In this document: positions 17,786 through 28,015 of the stretch, one piece after another
Layout: each line of letters begins with the position of its first letter
How positions within the stretch are numbered: position 1 is the first letter of the stretch
DNA from: Pseudomonas sp. StFLB209
Lineage (GTDB): Bacteria > Pseudomonadota > Gammaproteobacteria > Pseudomonadales > Pseudomonadaceae
Direction: 5' to 3'
Length of the DNA stretch: 64,000 bases
Assembly: GCF_000829415.1 (NCBI RefSeq)
Contig: NZ_AP014637.1
Span: 3,055,001-3,119,000, forward strand
Position numbers and translations under genes: made by a program
The notes under the pieces: generated by a model
Seen by the model: only the letters and a program-made list of their open reading frames with translations
Database searches by the model: none
What the model was told of the DNA's origin: nothing

Positions 17786-19517
17786 GCAGTTCAACGCCAG
17801 CAAGACCGAGGTCATCAAGTCGCTCGACAACCTCCAGAAACTGGTAGGCGCGCTTGAAGCCCTAGGGCTGGACGTCTCCCAAGACATCGAGAAGATCAGG
17901 AAGGCCATTGGTGATGTGCAGTCCGATGCGTTGCGCATCGCTTTGCTGGGTGCGTTTTCCGACGGCAAGACCAGCGTAGTCGCGGGCTGGCTTGGCCAGG
18001 TCATGAGGGACATGAAGATCGATACCAATGAGTCCTCGGACGCGCTGGCCATCTACCGTCCAGACAACCTTCAGGACCGCTGCGAAATCGTCGACACCCC
18101 TGGGCTGTTCGGTGACAAGGAAAAGGCTGCAGATAACGGCGCTTTGGTTCAGTACGGTGATATCACCAAGAATTACATTTCCGAAGCTCATCTGATCTTC
18201 TACGTGGTCGACGCCACCAACCCGCTCAAAGAGAGCCACCAGGACATCGTTCGCTGGGTGCTCCGCGATCTGAACAAATTGAGCTCAACCATCTTCGTCA
18301 TCAACAAGATGGATGAGGTGGCTGATTTGCGCGATGCCGAAGAGTTTGAGCAGCAGAGCGTGATCAAGAAGAACAACCTCCTGGATAAGCTGCAGCGTTT
18401 CGTTGATCTCACCGCCGCTGAGCGTGAGGCGATCAACGTAGTGTGCGTTGCCTCGAACCCGAACAGCCGTGGCCTGGAGTTCTGGCTCGAGCAAAAAGAC
18501 CTGTATGACCAGCGTTCGCGGATCGGCGAACTCAAGCAGGTCACTCAGCAGGTGTTGGACGGCAGCGGCCGTGAAACCTTGATCAAGAAGACCGGCATTG
18601 ATGTAGTGCGTGATGTATTGAGCAAGAAAATTGCCGGAGCGCAAGACGAGCTCATCAGGCTGAAACTGTTGGCTGATAACCAGCGTCTGGACGCCGTGCG
18701 AATTCAGGAAGACATCGCTGAGGGCAAGAAGAATATTCTTACGACTGTCGGCAATTTGTACGAGTCGTTGAACAACCTCGAGACCGATTTGCTAAACAGC
18801 ATCCGCACACTGCCACGTGACGAGGTGCATGCCTTCCTTGAGACACACATTGGTTTCTCGAACAACGATATTGGCGAAAAATTGCGTTTCCGCATCGATC
18901 ATCTGTTCAGCACTGCATTCAATCAGTCCTCGAACATCATGAGCGGCATCAGCGCGAAAATCGAACACCAACTGGATAGCTCCTCGGATTTTGCTGACAG
19001 TATCACTGCATCGGCACTGACAGCTTCAAGCCGGGCGCTGTCAGCGGTATCGAGGATTCCCGTTGAAAGCATCAAGAGCGGGGTGTTCCTGGCACGCGAG
19101 ACCCTGAAAAACCTCACTGGCTATGTTTACAAGTTCAAGCCTTGGGAGGCGACCAAGCTGGCCGCCAACATCAGTCGTTGGGCGGGGCCGATCGGTGCCG
19201 GCATTCAGGTGCTGACCGATGTCATCAGTGTTGTCCAGCAGCAGCGTGCCGAGGCCGAGCTCAAGCAGTTGCAGAACGATCTGGCCGAAGTGGTGAAAAG
19301 CCACTTTGCCGAACCGATGAAATTGCTCCAGGATCGCGACAAGGTGATGGAAATCTTCGCACCGCAGATCAAGGTGTTCGAGACGATTCTGGTTGAGCAG
19401 CAAGCCAGCCTCGACACCCTGGGGAACCGTCAGGCCCAACTGGCAGAGCTTGAGACCCACCTCAGTCAGGCGTTCGGCTCGCAGTCTGTGATCGAAGGCG
19501 AGTATCGAGTAGTCTGA
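17772..19517 (+). CDS. leoA: LeoA-like bacterial dynamin
   Basis: A 581-residue dynamin-like GTPase. G1 is LLGAFSDGKTS (P-loop 60-67), G3 is IVDTPGLFGDKEK (DTPG 108-111) and G4 is FVINKMDE (NKMD 178-181). Long helices form the stalk, and a weakly hydrophobic segment (ISRWAGPIGAGIQVLTDVIS) lies near 460-480. The start MEQFK and the block around DTPGLFG and ITKNYISEAHLIFYV match the E. coli ETEC LeoA that I know. LeoA-type dynamins act on membranes; with LeoBC they form the Eleos phage-defence system. The gene overlaps the preceding one by 14 bases and ends just before a hairpin terminator. Confidence 0.83.
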   Translation: MEQFKQFNASKTEVIKSLDNLQKLVGALEALGLDVSQDIEKIRKAIGDVQSDALRIALLGAFSDGKTSVVAGWLGQVMRDMKIDTNESSDALAIYRPDNLQDRCEIVDTPGLFGDKEKAADNGALVQYGDITKNYISEAHLIFYVVDATNPLKESHQDIVRWVLRDLNKLSSTIFVINKMDEVADLRDAEEFEQQSVIKKNNLLDKLQRFVDLTAAEREAINVVCVASNPNSRGLEFWLEQKDLYDQRSRIGELKQVTQQVLDGSGRETLIKKTGIDVVRDVLSKKIAGAQDELIRLKLLADNQRLDAVRIQEDIAEGKKNILTTVGNLYESLNNLETDLLNSIRTLPRDEVHAFLETHIGFSNNDIGEKLRFRIDHLFSTAFNQSSNIMSGISAKIEHQLDSSSDFADSITASALTASSRALSAVSRIPVESIKSGVFLARETLKNLTGYVYKFKPWEATKLAANISRWAGPIGAGIQVLTDVISVVQQQRAEAELKQLQNDLAEVVKSHFAEPMKLLQDRDKVMEIFAPQIKVFETILVEQQASLDTLGNRQAQLAELETHLSQAFGSQSVIEGEYRVV

Positions 19518-19526
19518 TCCGCCGAG

Positions 19527-19557
19527 CTTGGCCAGCCACAAGGCTGGCCAAGTTTCT
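19527..19557 (+). terminator. Hairpin terminator after leoA
   Basis: CTTGGCCAGCC and GGCTGGCCAAG form an 11-bp perfect stem around ACAA, followed by TTTCTT. It stands between the LeoA gene and the convergent lipase-like gene and may serve both. Confidence 0.7.
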
Positions 19558-19565
19558 TCAAAGCG

Positions 19566-21026
19566 TCAGAGCAACCCTTCGTTATCGAGCTTGAAGCGGG
19601 CGTAGAAGATAATCGCAACGGCCGGAATCAAAGCCGAGTAACCCGGTTGTACCGCGCTTTTCAAGTTGGTCACCGCAGCCTTGATGCGCTGGGTCGGAAT
19701 CAGATCAGCCAGCGTCGACATTGCAGATGCGGAAATCAGCGTCAGTTCTTTGCTGGCTTTTGCAGGGGCAGCCTTGCGGTATTCGGGCTTGGGCGCCTCA
19801 GGAGTCGAAAAGTAGGAAGTCATAGTAAGGCTTGCCGCCAACGCATCGACTTGCTCGAAATAACCCTTCTCGGACATGGCATCCATCTGCGCCACGATGT
19901 CCTTCCTTGCCGCTAGCACATGACCCTCGCCGAATGAAGAGCGGAAGCACTTGCTGATGAGCAGCGCCTCCATTTCGATCACCTGCGCGCAGTCGTGCAG
20001 CTCGCTCACCAGGTCGTAGTGCTCGGCCAGCATAAGCAGAACTTGCACATACTTGAGGCCACGTCCTCGTGCCAGGTTGACCAGGCAGTGGCCGCCCAGC
20101 AGTTGGAACTCCCTGGCCAGCGGATAAACCGAGTTGTCGATCTCAAGGCTCGCCCAACTGCTGCTGCGTACGTGCTTGACGACCTGATCGCGGATCCGGC
20201 CACTGGTCAGTTCGAGCAGGTCATAAAGCAAGTGGTCGGTGACGACAGGGTCGGGCTTCTCGATCGTTGGCTGGGGCTGGTTCAGAGCGGGTATCCCGCC
20301 TTTGTAGCCCTGGAAACCTGAAGCGCGCAGAACCTTTTCCAGACCGGGCCAATAGTCGGTATGACCGAAGCCGGGCATTAGCACATCCTCGCAGTGTTCG
20401 ACTTTTTGCCGGCCCGCGCTGCTTTCCCCCAAGTTTAACAGCAATACGTAGTCATCGCTTGAGCGGGCATTGTAGAGCTTGCCCTTGATGCGCTTGCCGA
20501 TGGCGAACGCTTCATCCCCCGACAGTTCGGTGGCGGCCGCCATCAACAGCACGTCGCCAATCTCCAGGTTGCCGTCGGTAGGCTTTTTCATCGAGTCGAG
20601 CAGGGCACTTACTACCACTCGACCGCCCAGAGAGTGGCCGATCAGATTCACCCGCGATATGTAAGGGTGGTGTTGGAAGAGATAGCGCTCAAGTTGCTGA
20701 AGCAGTGTCTTGCCCATCTCCGTGGCACGGTTGCGGCTGGTGTTGAAGTGCACCGCCCGATCCGCCACCGCGGCGACAGTGCCGGCGAGCACGTTGAACC
20801 GGGCAAGCGCCGACACACCGCCACTGGTCATTGTGTCGAACTGGCTCCAGTGCCCCGACGGCCAGAAGGCGAAGATGTTGCTGCAGTTGTGCAGGGAGGA
20901 CGGAATGCACTTGCGCAATGCACAACGGTCTTCCATGTCGTGGCCGGCGGAGTAACCGTGAATGAAGACGTTGGCAACTTCACCGGAGCGCTGGGGGAGG
21001 GTATGGAACTTGAATTGAGGGTTCAC
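19566..21026 (-). CDS. Lipase-like alpha/beta hydrolase (GHSLGG; DUF726/DUF900 type)
   Basis: The oxyanion region is VFIHGYSAG and the nucleophile elbow is NLIGHSLGGRVVVSAL, both standard for alpha/beta hydrolases with a Ser nucleophile. A candidate acid/His follows in the region ending YNARSSDDYVLLL...GFGHTDYWPG. The C-terminal half, about 250 residues, is helical and unrecognised. It ends in a hydrophobic stretch (GYSALIPAVAIIFYARF) that may anchor it. I chose GTG at 21026 (VNPQFKF) because the frame upstream, open to 21263, is not protein-like and overlaps a divergent gene; no strong ribosome site supports this. Its place between a dynamin module and a broken regulator suggests an accessory effector acting on lipids, which is inference only. 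Confidence 0.65.
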   Translation of the reverse strand: MNPQFKFHTLPQRSGEVANVFIHGYSAGHDMEDRCALRKCIPSSLHNCSNIFAFWPSGHWSQFDTMTSGGVSALARFNVLAGTVAAVADRAVHFNTSRNRATEMGKTLLQQLERYLFQHHPYISRVNLIGHSLGGRVVVSALLDSMKKPTDGNLEIGDVLLMAAATELSGDEAFAIGKRIKGKLYNARSSDDYVLLLNLGESSAGRQKVEHCEDVLMPGFGHTDYWPGLEKVLRASGFQGYKGGIPALNQPQPTIEKPDPVVTDHLLYDLLELTSGRIRDQVVKHVRSSSWASLEIDNSVYPLAREFQLLGGHCLVNLARGRGLKYVQVLLMLAEHYDLVSELHDCAQVIEMEALLISKCFRSSFGEGHVLAARKDIVAQMDAMSEKGYFEQVDALAASLTMTSYFSTPEAPKPEYRKAAPAKASKELTLISASAMSTLADLIPTQRIKAAVTNLKSAVQPGYSALIPAVAIIFYARFKLDNEGLL

Positions 21027-21161
21027 GACATGAGATTCAAGGCTAGGTGGGAGCCGGATGATGGCAGTTGGCCTTTTTCTTGTAAACGGGTGGGTAGCCG
21101 TTGATTTTCCGCGTTTGAATAACTTGTTTTCCGAAGAAAAGTCAGGCGATCTTAGGAACAG

Positions 21162-21431
21162 TTGAGAGACTTGGTAGCCAGACAGGCCCCCCAAGTGTCT
21201 CGCCAGGAGCTCGATGCTGCGCTTGTGAAGCTTCAGTTCTCCGGCGCACTGCGTCAGTTGCAAAGTGAAAAGGGGGGCCTCTGGGCGATGGGGCCAGCAG
21301 AAGAGGAGCTTTTCGAAAACATCAATCCTGATGTGCTTGAGCAGATCCTCAATCCCGGAGAGTTCGTGGAAGTGGATGTGGATCAGCTACTGGCTGAGCT
21401 GGAGGCCATGATCGTCCGGGCACGGAAGTAA
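21162..21431 (+). CDS. Small protein of unknown function
   Basis: 89 residues from TTG 21162, with TAGGAA just upstream; an in-frame stop at 21153 limits the start. The protein is acidic and helical (SRQELDAALVKLQFSGAL, then FENINPDVLEQILNPGEFVE). No family recognised. It runs away from the lipase-like gene, and its stop is 15 bases before the IS5-family insertion. Confidence 0.45.
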   Translation: MRDLVARQAPQVSRQELDAALVKLQFSGALRQLQSEKGGLWAMGPAEEELFENINPDVLEQILNPGEFVEVDVDQLLAELEAMIVRARK

Positions 21432-21450
21432 ACTGAGCAAGTCCGGCTAG

Positions 21451-22636
21451 GGACTCTCCGATCAAGTTGCCCATCAGCCGGAAATGGACGGCTTGGGCAT
21501 GCCGAAAAGCCCGATTTTCAGCCGCTGATTATTGGATAACCAAGGCACAGCCTTGGTTTTCTGCCTCCACGGGCGCACCTCTCCCGCAGCAGGCAATAAT
21601 TGCCGGCGCACCATCCACAGATTCGACAGAGCAAACAGTGTGGTCAGTTGCGCCGTGTTCTTGGCCAAGCCACGGAAGCGGGTTTTCACATAGCCGAATT
21701 GGCGCTTGATCACACGGAATGGATGTTCGACCTTCGCTCGTGCCTGCGCTTTGACATTCTCGATCTTGCGTCTGGCTTTGTAGAGCACGCTGCGTTTACT
21801 CAAGTGCTTGTAGGTGCTACGACGAGCCGCAATCTGCCAGATCACCGGCCTTCCTTCATGCTCCGACCGCTTCTCCACGCCGGTATAACCCGCGTCGGCA
21901 CAGATAACACTTTCTTCGCCATGCAACAGGTGAGCGACCTCCGTTACATCAGCCACATTCGTCGCTGTGCCGTGGACGTGGTGCACCAGCCCCGACTCAG
22001 CATCGGCACCGATATGCGCCTTCATGCCGAAGAAATACTGATTACCTTTCTTCGTCTGATGCATTTCAGGATCGCGTTTGCCTTCCTTCTTCTTGGTCGA
22101 ACTGGGTGCGTGGATGATGGTGGCGTCGACGATGCTGCCTTGACGCAACGACAGGCCCTTGTCTCGCATGTAATTGTTGATGGTTTCCAGAATGCCCGCC
22201 GCCAACTGATGCTTCTCCAGCAGGTGCCGGAAATTCATGATCGTCGTGTCTTCGGGTATCGGAGCGCTGAGCGTCAGACGAGCAAACTGGCGCATCGAAG
22301 TAATCTCGTACAGCGCCTCTTCCATGGCTGGATCGCTCAACGAGAACCAGTTCTGCAGCAGGTGAATGCGCAGCATGGTTTCCAGTGGATACGGCTTGCG
22401 GCCACCGCCAGCCTTTGGGTAGTGAGGCTCGATCAACGCCACTAACCCACTCCACGGAACCACCTGCTCCATCTCGGCCAGGAAACGCTTGCGACGGGTT
22501 TGCTTGCGCTTACCGGCGTACTCGAAATCGGAAAAGCTCATTTGACTCATGGGATGGCGGGCTTGTAGAGGGCAATTGGACAGAGTGCTATTTCAGCACA
22601 GGTCAGATGAGCTGTGCTGACTTGATCGGAGAATCC
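21451..22636 (-). mobile_element. IS5-family insertion sequence, 1186 bp, with CTAG target duplication
   Basis: Terminal inverted repeats: GGACTCTCCGATCAAGT at the left and, as the complement of the right end, GGATTCTCCGATCAAGT (one mismatch). The 4-bp sequence CTAG flanks both ends (21447-21450 and 22637-22640), matching the YTAR target duplication of IS5 elements. One transposase gene fills it. The clean duplication shows a simple insertion that has not been rearranged since. Confidence 0.92.
21474..22550 (-). CDS. IS5-family transposase
   Basis: 358 residues with the DDE catalytic triad: IVDATIIHAP (first Asp), VICADAGYTG (second Asp) and VEHPFRVIKRQFG (Glu). The N-terminal domain is the DUF772 type (GGGRKPYPLETMLRIHLLQNW). 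No frameshift or stop is seen, so it should be active. It is transcribed leftwards and fills almost the whole element. Confidence 0.95.
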   Translation of the reverse strand: MSQMSFSDFEYAGKRKQTRRKRFLAEMEQVVPWSGLVALIEPHYPKAGGGRKPYPLETMLRIHLLQNWFSLSDPAMEEALYEITSMRQFARLTLSAPIPEDTTIMNFRHLLEKHQLAAGILETINNYMRDKGLSLRQGSIVDATIIHAPSSTKKKEGKRDPEMHQTKKGNQYFFGMKAHIGADAESGLVHHVHGTATNVADVTEVAHLLHGEESVICADAGYTGVEKRSEHEGRPVIWQIAARRSTYKHLSKRSVLYKARRKIENVKAQARAKVEHPFRVIKRQFGYVKTRFRGLAKNTAQLTTLFALSNLWMVRRQLLPAAGEVRPWRQKTKAVPWLSNNQRLKIGLFGMPKPSISG

Positions 22637-22701
22637 CTAGGCACGCTGCCTCCGGATTGGGTGATTCTGTCGTCGACCGCATAACCAGGAGCTTCCGCCC
22701 G

Positions 22702-23483
22702 GTGCCCGATAATCCGACTGCCTACGCCAAATGCTTCGATGCCGTGCTTGCTTACATCGAAGGCCACCTTGAAGGTGACCTCTCGGTCAACACGCTGAGC
22801 GAGGTTGCGCATTTCTCGGTTTATCACTTCCACCGGCAATTCACCGCCTATGTGGGCGTGCCGGTTTATGTGCAACTGATGCGCCTGCGGCGGGTGGCGT
22901 CCAGTGCGCACTACTCGATGCTGGACGCCTCGCTTGACGCCAGTTTCGACAGCAGCCGAACTGGCAGACCTGGCATGAGGTTTTCGCTGTTCCCCACTTT
23001 TCCAGGAGCATAACCATGCTGGTACGTATCGTTGATTTCGCCGAAGTCCGGGTCGCTGCCCTCGAACACCGCGGCTCTCCCGCACAGCTTGACGAAAGCG
23101 TGCGCCAATTCATCCAGTGGCGGATGGGAAGCGGGCAGTCGCCGGTATGCGCGAGCCGCACCTTCGGCATTCCATATGGCGATCCTGACACGACGCCAGC
23201 GGAAGATTACCGCTTCGACATTTGTGGCGAAATCGAAGAGGCGGTGGCGCCGAACGACTATCGAGGGCGCGAGTTGATTATCCCCGGCGGCCGTTGTGTG
23301 GTCGTTAGCCATATCGGCTCGCCCGATCACATTGGTGAGAGCATCAATCCGATCTATCGCGACTGGCTGCCCGACAGTATCGAAGAACTCCGTGATCATC
23401 CGTTGTTCTTCCACTACCTGAGCGTCTTTCCTGAAACGCCGCTGGACGAGTGGCACACGGATATCTATATCCCGTTGCAGTAG
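22702..23483 (+). pseudogene. AraC-family regulator with GyrI-like domain, broken in the middle
   Basis: The first part, from GTG 22702 with AGGAG 11 bases upstream, holds an AraC DNA-binding helix-turn-helix (LEGDLSVNTLSEVAHFSVYH). The second part (MLVRIVDFAEVRVAALEHRG, to 23483) is a complete GyrI-like ligand-binding domain. Between them the first frame runs off to a stop at 23011, while the second frame can be traced back to NWQTWHEVF at about 22955. The usual second helix-turn-helix of AraC proteins (the ...AFSRAFK... region) is absent. I infer an internal deletion with a frame change. The GyrI-like part could still be made alone from ATG 23016. Confidence 0.72.
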
Positions 23484-23539
23484 GGACGGAGTCAGACTCC
23501 TTGATCGGTGGTTTTTATACTCAGCGATATGTCAATTAT

Positions 23540-23688
23540 GTGTACAGGTTGATCATCGCGGCGCATGCAATTGCGGGCGCGTTAGCCAGCTGAGATGTGA
23601 CTAGCGCACTATCGCCAGTTGGGTATGCCTGAATCGTTTACCTGTGGGCACGTCCAGTCTTGGCGCTGGCATCTCACCGACTTATTGT
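23540..23688 (+). promoter_or_regulatory. Candidate WYL-regulon promoter D (type I RM operon)
   Basis: GTGTACAGGTT at 23540 resembles the complement of site B (TTGTACAGGT). GTTTACCTGT at 23636-23645 is followed by GGGCACG. Fourteen bases later TTGGCG (23660) and, after a 17-base spacer, TATTGT (23683) make a good sigma-70 promoter. The ATG of hsdM is at 23858, leaving a leader of about 165 bases. The region 23484-23857 holds no gene. Confidence 0.58.
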
Positions 23689-23857
23689 GCGCGGAAATCT
23701 GCATCTTCGGTCGCATATGCTAAAGCAGCTATGGGATCGATGATGCCGAAAAGCTATCTGCACCGGTATCATGTAGCTATCTTCGCCCGGGCCCCTGCGG
23801 TCGGGTTTTCATTTTTTAATGCGCAATTCATCTGCGTCGAATGTAGGGATATAGTCC

Positions 23858-25580
<1,723 letters not shown>

Positions 25581-25591
<11 letters not shown>

Positions 25592-26885
25592 GTGGAATCG
25601 CCTCACACTTAAAGAAGCGGGCGTCGTTTTGATCGACTGTGATCATCGAACGCCGAAATCAGTGGATGAAGGCTATCCGTATATCGCGATACCGCAACTC
25701 AAAAATGGCCATATTGTGCTTGATGGCGTTCGCAGGATCTCCCATGCGGATTACATCGATTGGACAAAAAAACTCAAACCCCAAGCTAACGATGTGATTG
25801 TCGTGCGTCGATGCAGCTCTGGTGATAGTGCTCACATCCCTGTTGGGCTGGACTGCGCGATAGGGCAAAACCTTGTCGTACTTAGAGCTAGCGGCGAGAG
25901 AGTGCTTCCTCGTTTCTTGCGTTGGTTACTAAAAGGCCCGGAATGGTGGAATGAGGTATCCAAATTCATAAACGTAGGCGCTGTATTCGACAGTCTTCGC
26001 TGTCGGGATATTCCCAATTTTGAGTTGACTATTCCGCCCCTAGAGCAGCAGGCTGAGATTGCAAGTGTTTTATGCTCAATAGACGACCGCATCACCTTGC
26101 TCCGAGAAACCAATACCACCCTAGAAGCCATCGCCCAGGCGCTATTCAAATCTTGGTTTGTCGATTTCGACCCGGTGTGCGCCAAGGCGGAAGGGCTTGA
26201 GCCCGAAGGCATGGATGCGGCAACCACGGCGCTTTTTCCGGATAGCTTCGAAGAGTCAGAGCTAGGGTTGGTGCCGAGGGGATGGAAGGTTCGCAGCTTG
26301 GATTCGATTGCCAACTACTTAAATGGGTTGGCACTGCAGAGGTTCCCGCCAACGGACGATGGCTGGCTTCCAGTCATCAAAATTGCCCAGCTACGTAAAG
26401 GCGATACGGTTGGTGCGGATAGAGCGGGCAGGAACATAAACCCCGAATACATAATTCAGAACGGTGATGTCCTGTTCTCATGGTCGGGCAGCCTTGAGGT
26501 TGTGATTTGGTGTGGTGGCGAAGGCGCCTTGAACCAGCATCTTTTCAAAGTGACGTCTAATGACTTTCCAAAATGGTTCTACTACCTCTGGACGCGTCAG
26601 CACTTGACTGACTTCCAACATACAGCTGCCAGCAAGGCGACCACGATGGGGCACATTCAGAGAAAGCACCTAACAGAGGCTAAGGTTGTTGTCCCACCCG
26701 CCGAGGTGCTTCGCAATGCAGGGGTATTGATTGAACCACTCTTAGAACGCTGGCTGGTGAATGCGGAGAAAGCCCGTACCCTCACTCAGCTTCGCGATAC
26801 CTTGCTCCCTCGCCTGATCTCCGGCCAACTGCGCCTGCCGGAAATGAAGGCCTCCGTCGAAGCCATGTTGTCGGAGGCTGTCTGA
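25581..26885 (+). CDS. hsdS: Type I restriction-modification specificity subunit HsdS
   Basis: 434 residues with two target-recognition domains, at about 1-150 and 220-375. Each is followed by a conserved helix ([20 protein letters not shown] at about 150-170; the last helix ends in [18 protein letters not shown]). It chooses the DNA sequence for both methylation and cleavage. The DNA of the first domain is visibly richer in A/T than hsdM and hsdR, which fits exchange of recognition domains by horizontal transfer. The start ATG 25581 lies inside the end of hsdM. Confidence 0.93.
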
Positions 26886-26886
26886 T

Positions 26887-27825
26887 ATGTCGCTTAATTT
26901 ACGTCAACGTGTCGTTGAACGCCTGCAGAGTCTGCCGGATACCCATCAGACCGCCCGCGAGCTGGCGCAATGGATATTCGAGCAGTTTCCGGCTGAGTGT
27001 GCGGTCAAGAAGGCTGGCAGTGCCAGCTACATTCAGACTGACAATGATCTGGTACAACAACTGGTGGCGGAGATCTCTGGTTCACGCCCGCGCTGGCAGC
27101 AGATGCACCCGCAACTAAAAACGACCGAAGGACGGCCACGTCACTATTACTGGTCGGAGATGGATGCCAACGCTGAGGTGGCGGCGGCTGAAGGGGGTAC
27201 CCTCGTAGAGTCAGACCTGCCTGAGCCCTCGCCGTTGCGCGAGTATGCGCTCTATCCGATGTTGGCGAAGTACCTGTTGACGGATGAGCAGTGCGTGTAC
27301 GCCATGCGGATCAACGAAAAACGTTCGTCCAACCGTGCGGGTATCGGGGGAAACGAATGGTTGCATCCGGATCTGGTCGGCCTTGAAGACCTGACGGCCG
27401 ACTGGACGTCAGGTTTGCGTGACTGCGTCCGTGTGTTGGGCGAGCGTCGTGCTCGACTGTGGTCATTTGAGGTCAAGCTGCTGCTCAACCGCTCCAATGC
27501 GCGCAAGACTTTCTTCCAGGCCGTGTCCAACTCATCTTGGGCGCATTTTGGCTATTTGGTAGCCGCCACGGTCGAGGGCGACGGCACACTCAAAGAGTTG
27601 CGCATGCTCGCCGCTGCGCATGGCATTGGGGTGATTCAGCTTGACGTTCAGAGTCCCACGGAAAGCCAGATTCTGATTCCGGCCCGCGAACGCAGTGAAG
27701 TCGACTGGGATATGTGCAACCGCCTGGCGGCAGAAAATGCTGACTTCGCCGAGTTTCTGGGGCGGGTAAGGCGCTTCCATCAGACTGGCGAAATAGCGGC
27801 CAGGGAGTGGGAGGCTAACGAGTGA
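26887..27825 (+). CDS. HrgA-like (COG2958) protein of the type I RM operon
   Basis: 312 residues starting one base after the hsdS stop. The N terminus (LNLRQRVVERLQSLPDTHQTARELAQWIFEQF) looks like a winged-helix HARE/HTH domain. A conserved core follows (YPMLAKYL, NEWLHPDLVGLE, LWSFEVKLLLNR, SNSSWAHFGYLVAA); the FEVK strand is reminiscent of a PD-(D/E)XK nuclease fold. Similar proteins occur in type I and type III RM loci (HrgA of Helicobacter). The function is not established; it could be a nuclease or DNA-reading subunit working with HsdRMS. Confidence 0.68.
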   Translation: MSLNLRQRVVERLQSLPDTHQTARELAQWIFEQFPAECAVKKAGSASYIQTDNDLVQQLVAEISGSRPRWQQMHPQLKTTEGRPRHYYWSEMDANAEVAAAEGGTLVESDLPEPSPLREYALYPMLAKYLLTDEQCVYAMRINEKRSSNRAGIGGNEWLHPDLVGLEDLTADWTSGLRDCVRVLGERRARLWSFEVKLLLNRSNARKTFFQAVSNSSWAHFGYLVAATVEGDGTLKELRMLAAAHGIGVIQLDVQSPTESQILIPARERSEVDWDMCNRLAAENADFAEFLGRVRRFHQTGEIAAREWEANE

Positions 27826-27850
27826 AGCCACTAGCGTTATTGCTAGGCGG

Positions 27851-28015
27851 GTGGTGGCCGAATATGCGCCAGCTGGTATCTACACACCCGGCGATGCCGC
27901 CCAATACCAACTCTTACACGATTTGCCCGAAACCTTAGGCCGCAACCTGCCGAGCAATGTCGAGATCGGGGCGGAGCTGGCAGGGGAACGAGACACAGGA
28001 AGTGAAGTGGAATGA
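27851..28015 (+). CDS. Small ORF (54 residues) coupled to hsdR
   Basis: The frame from GTG 27851 or GTG 27854 to TGA 28013 is acidic and protein-like ([20 protein letters not shown] then [12 protein letters not shown]). Its stop overlaps the hsdR start (ATGA), a common sign of translational coupling. It lacks a strong ribosome site. No family recognised; it may be a small accessory protein or a remnant of a larger gene. Confidence 0.4.
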   Translation: MVAEYAPAGIYTPGDAAQYQLLHDLPETLGRNLPSNVEIGAELAGERDTGSEVE

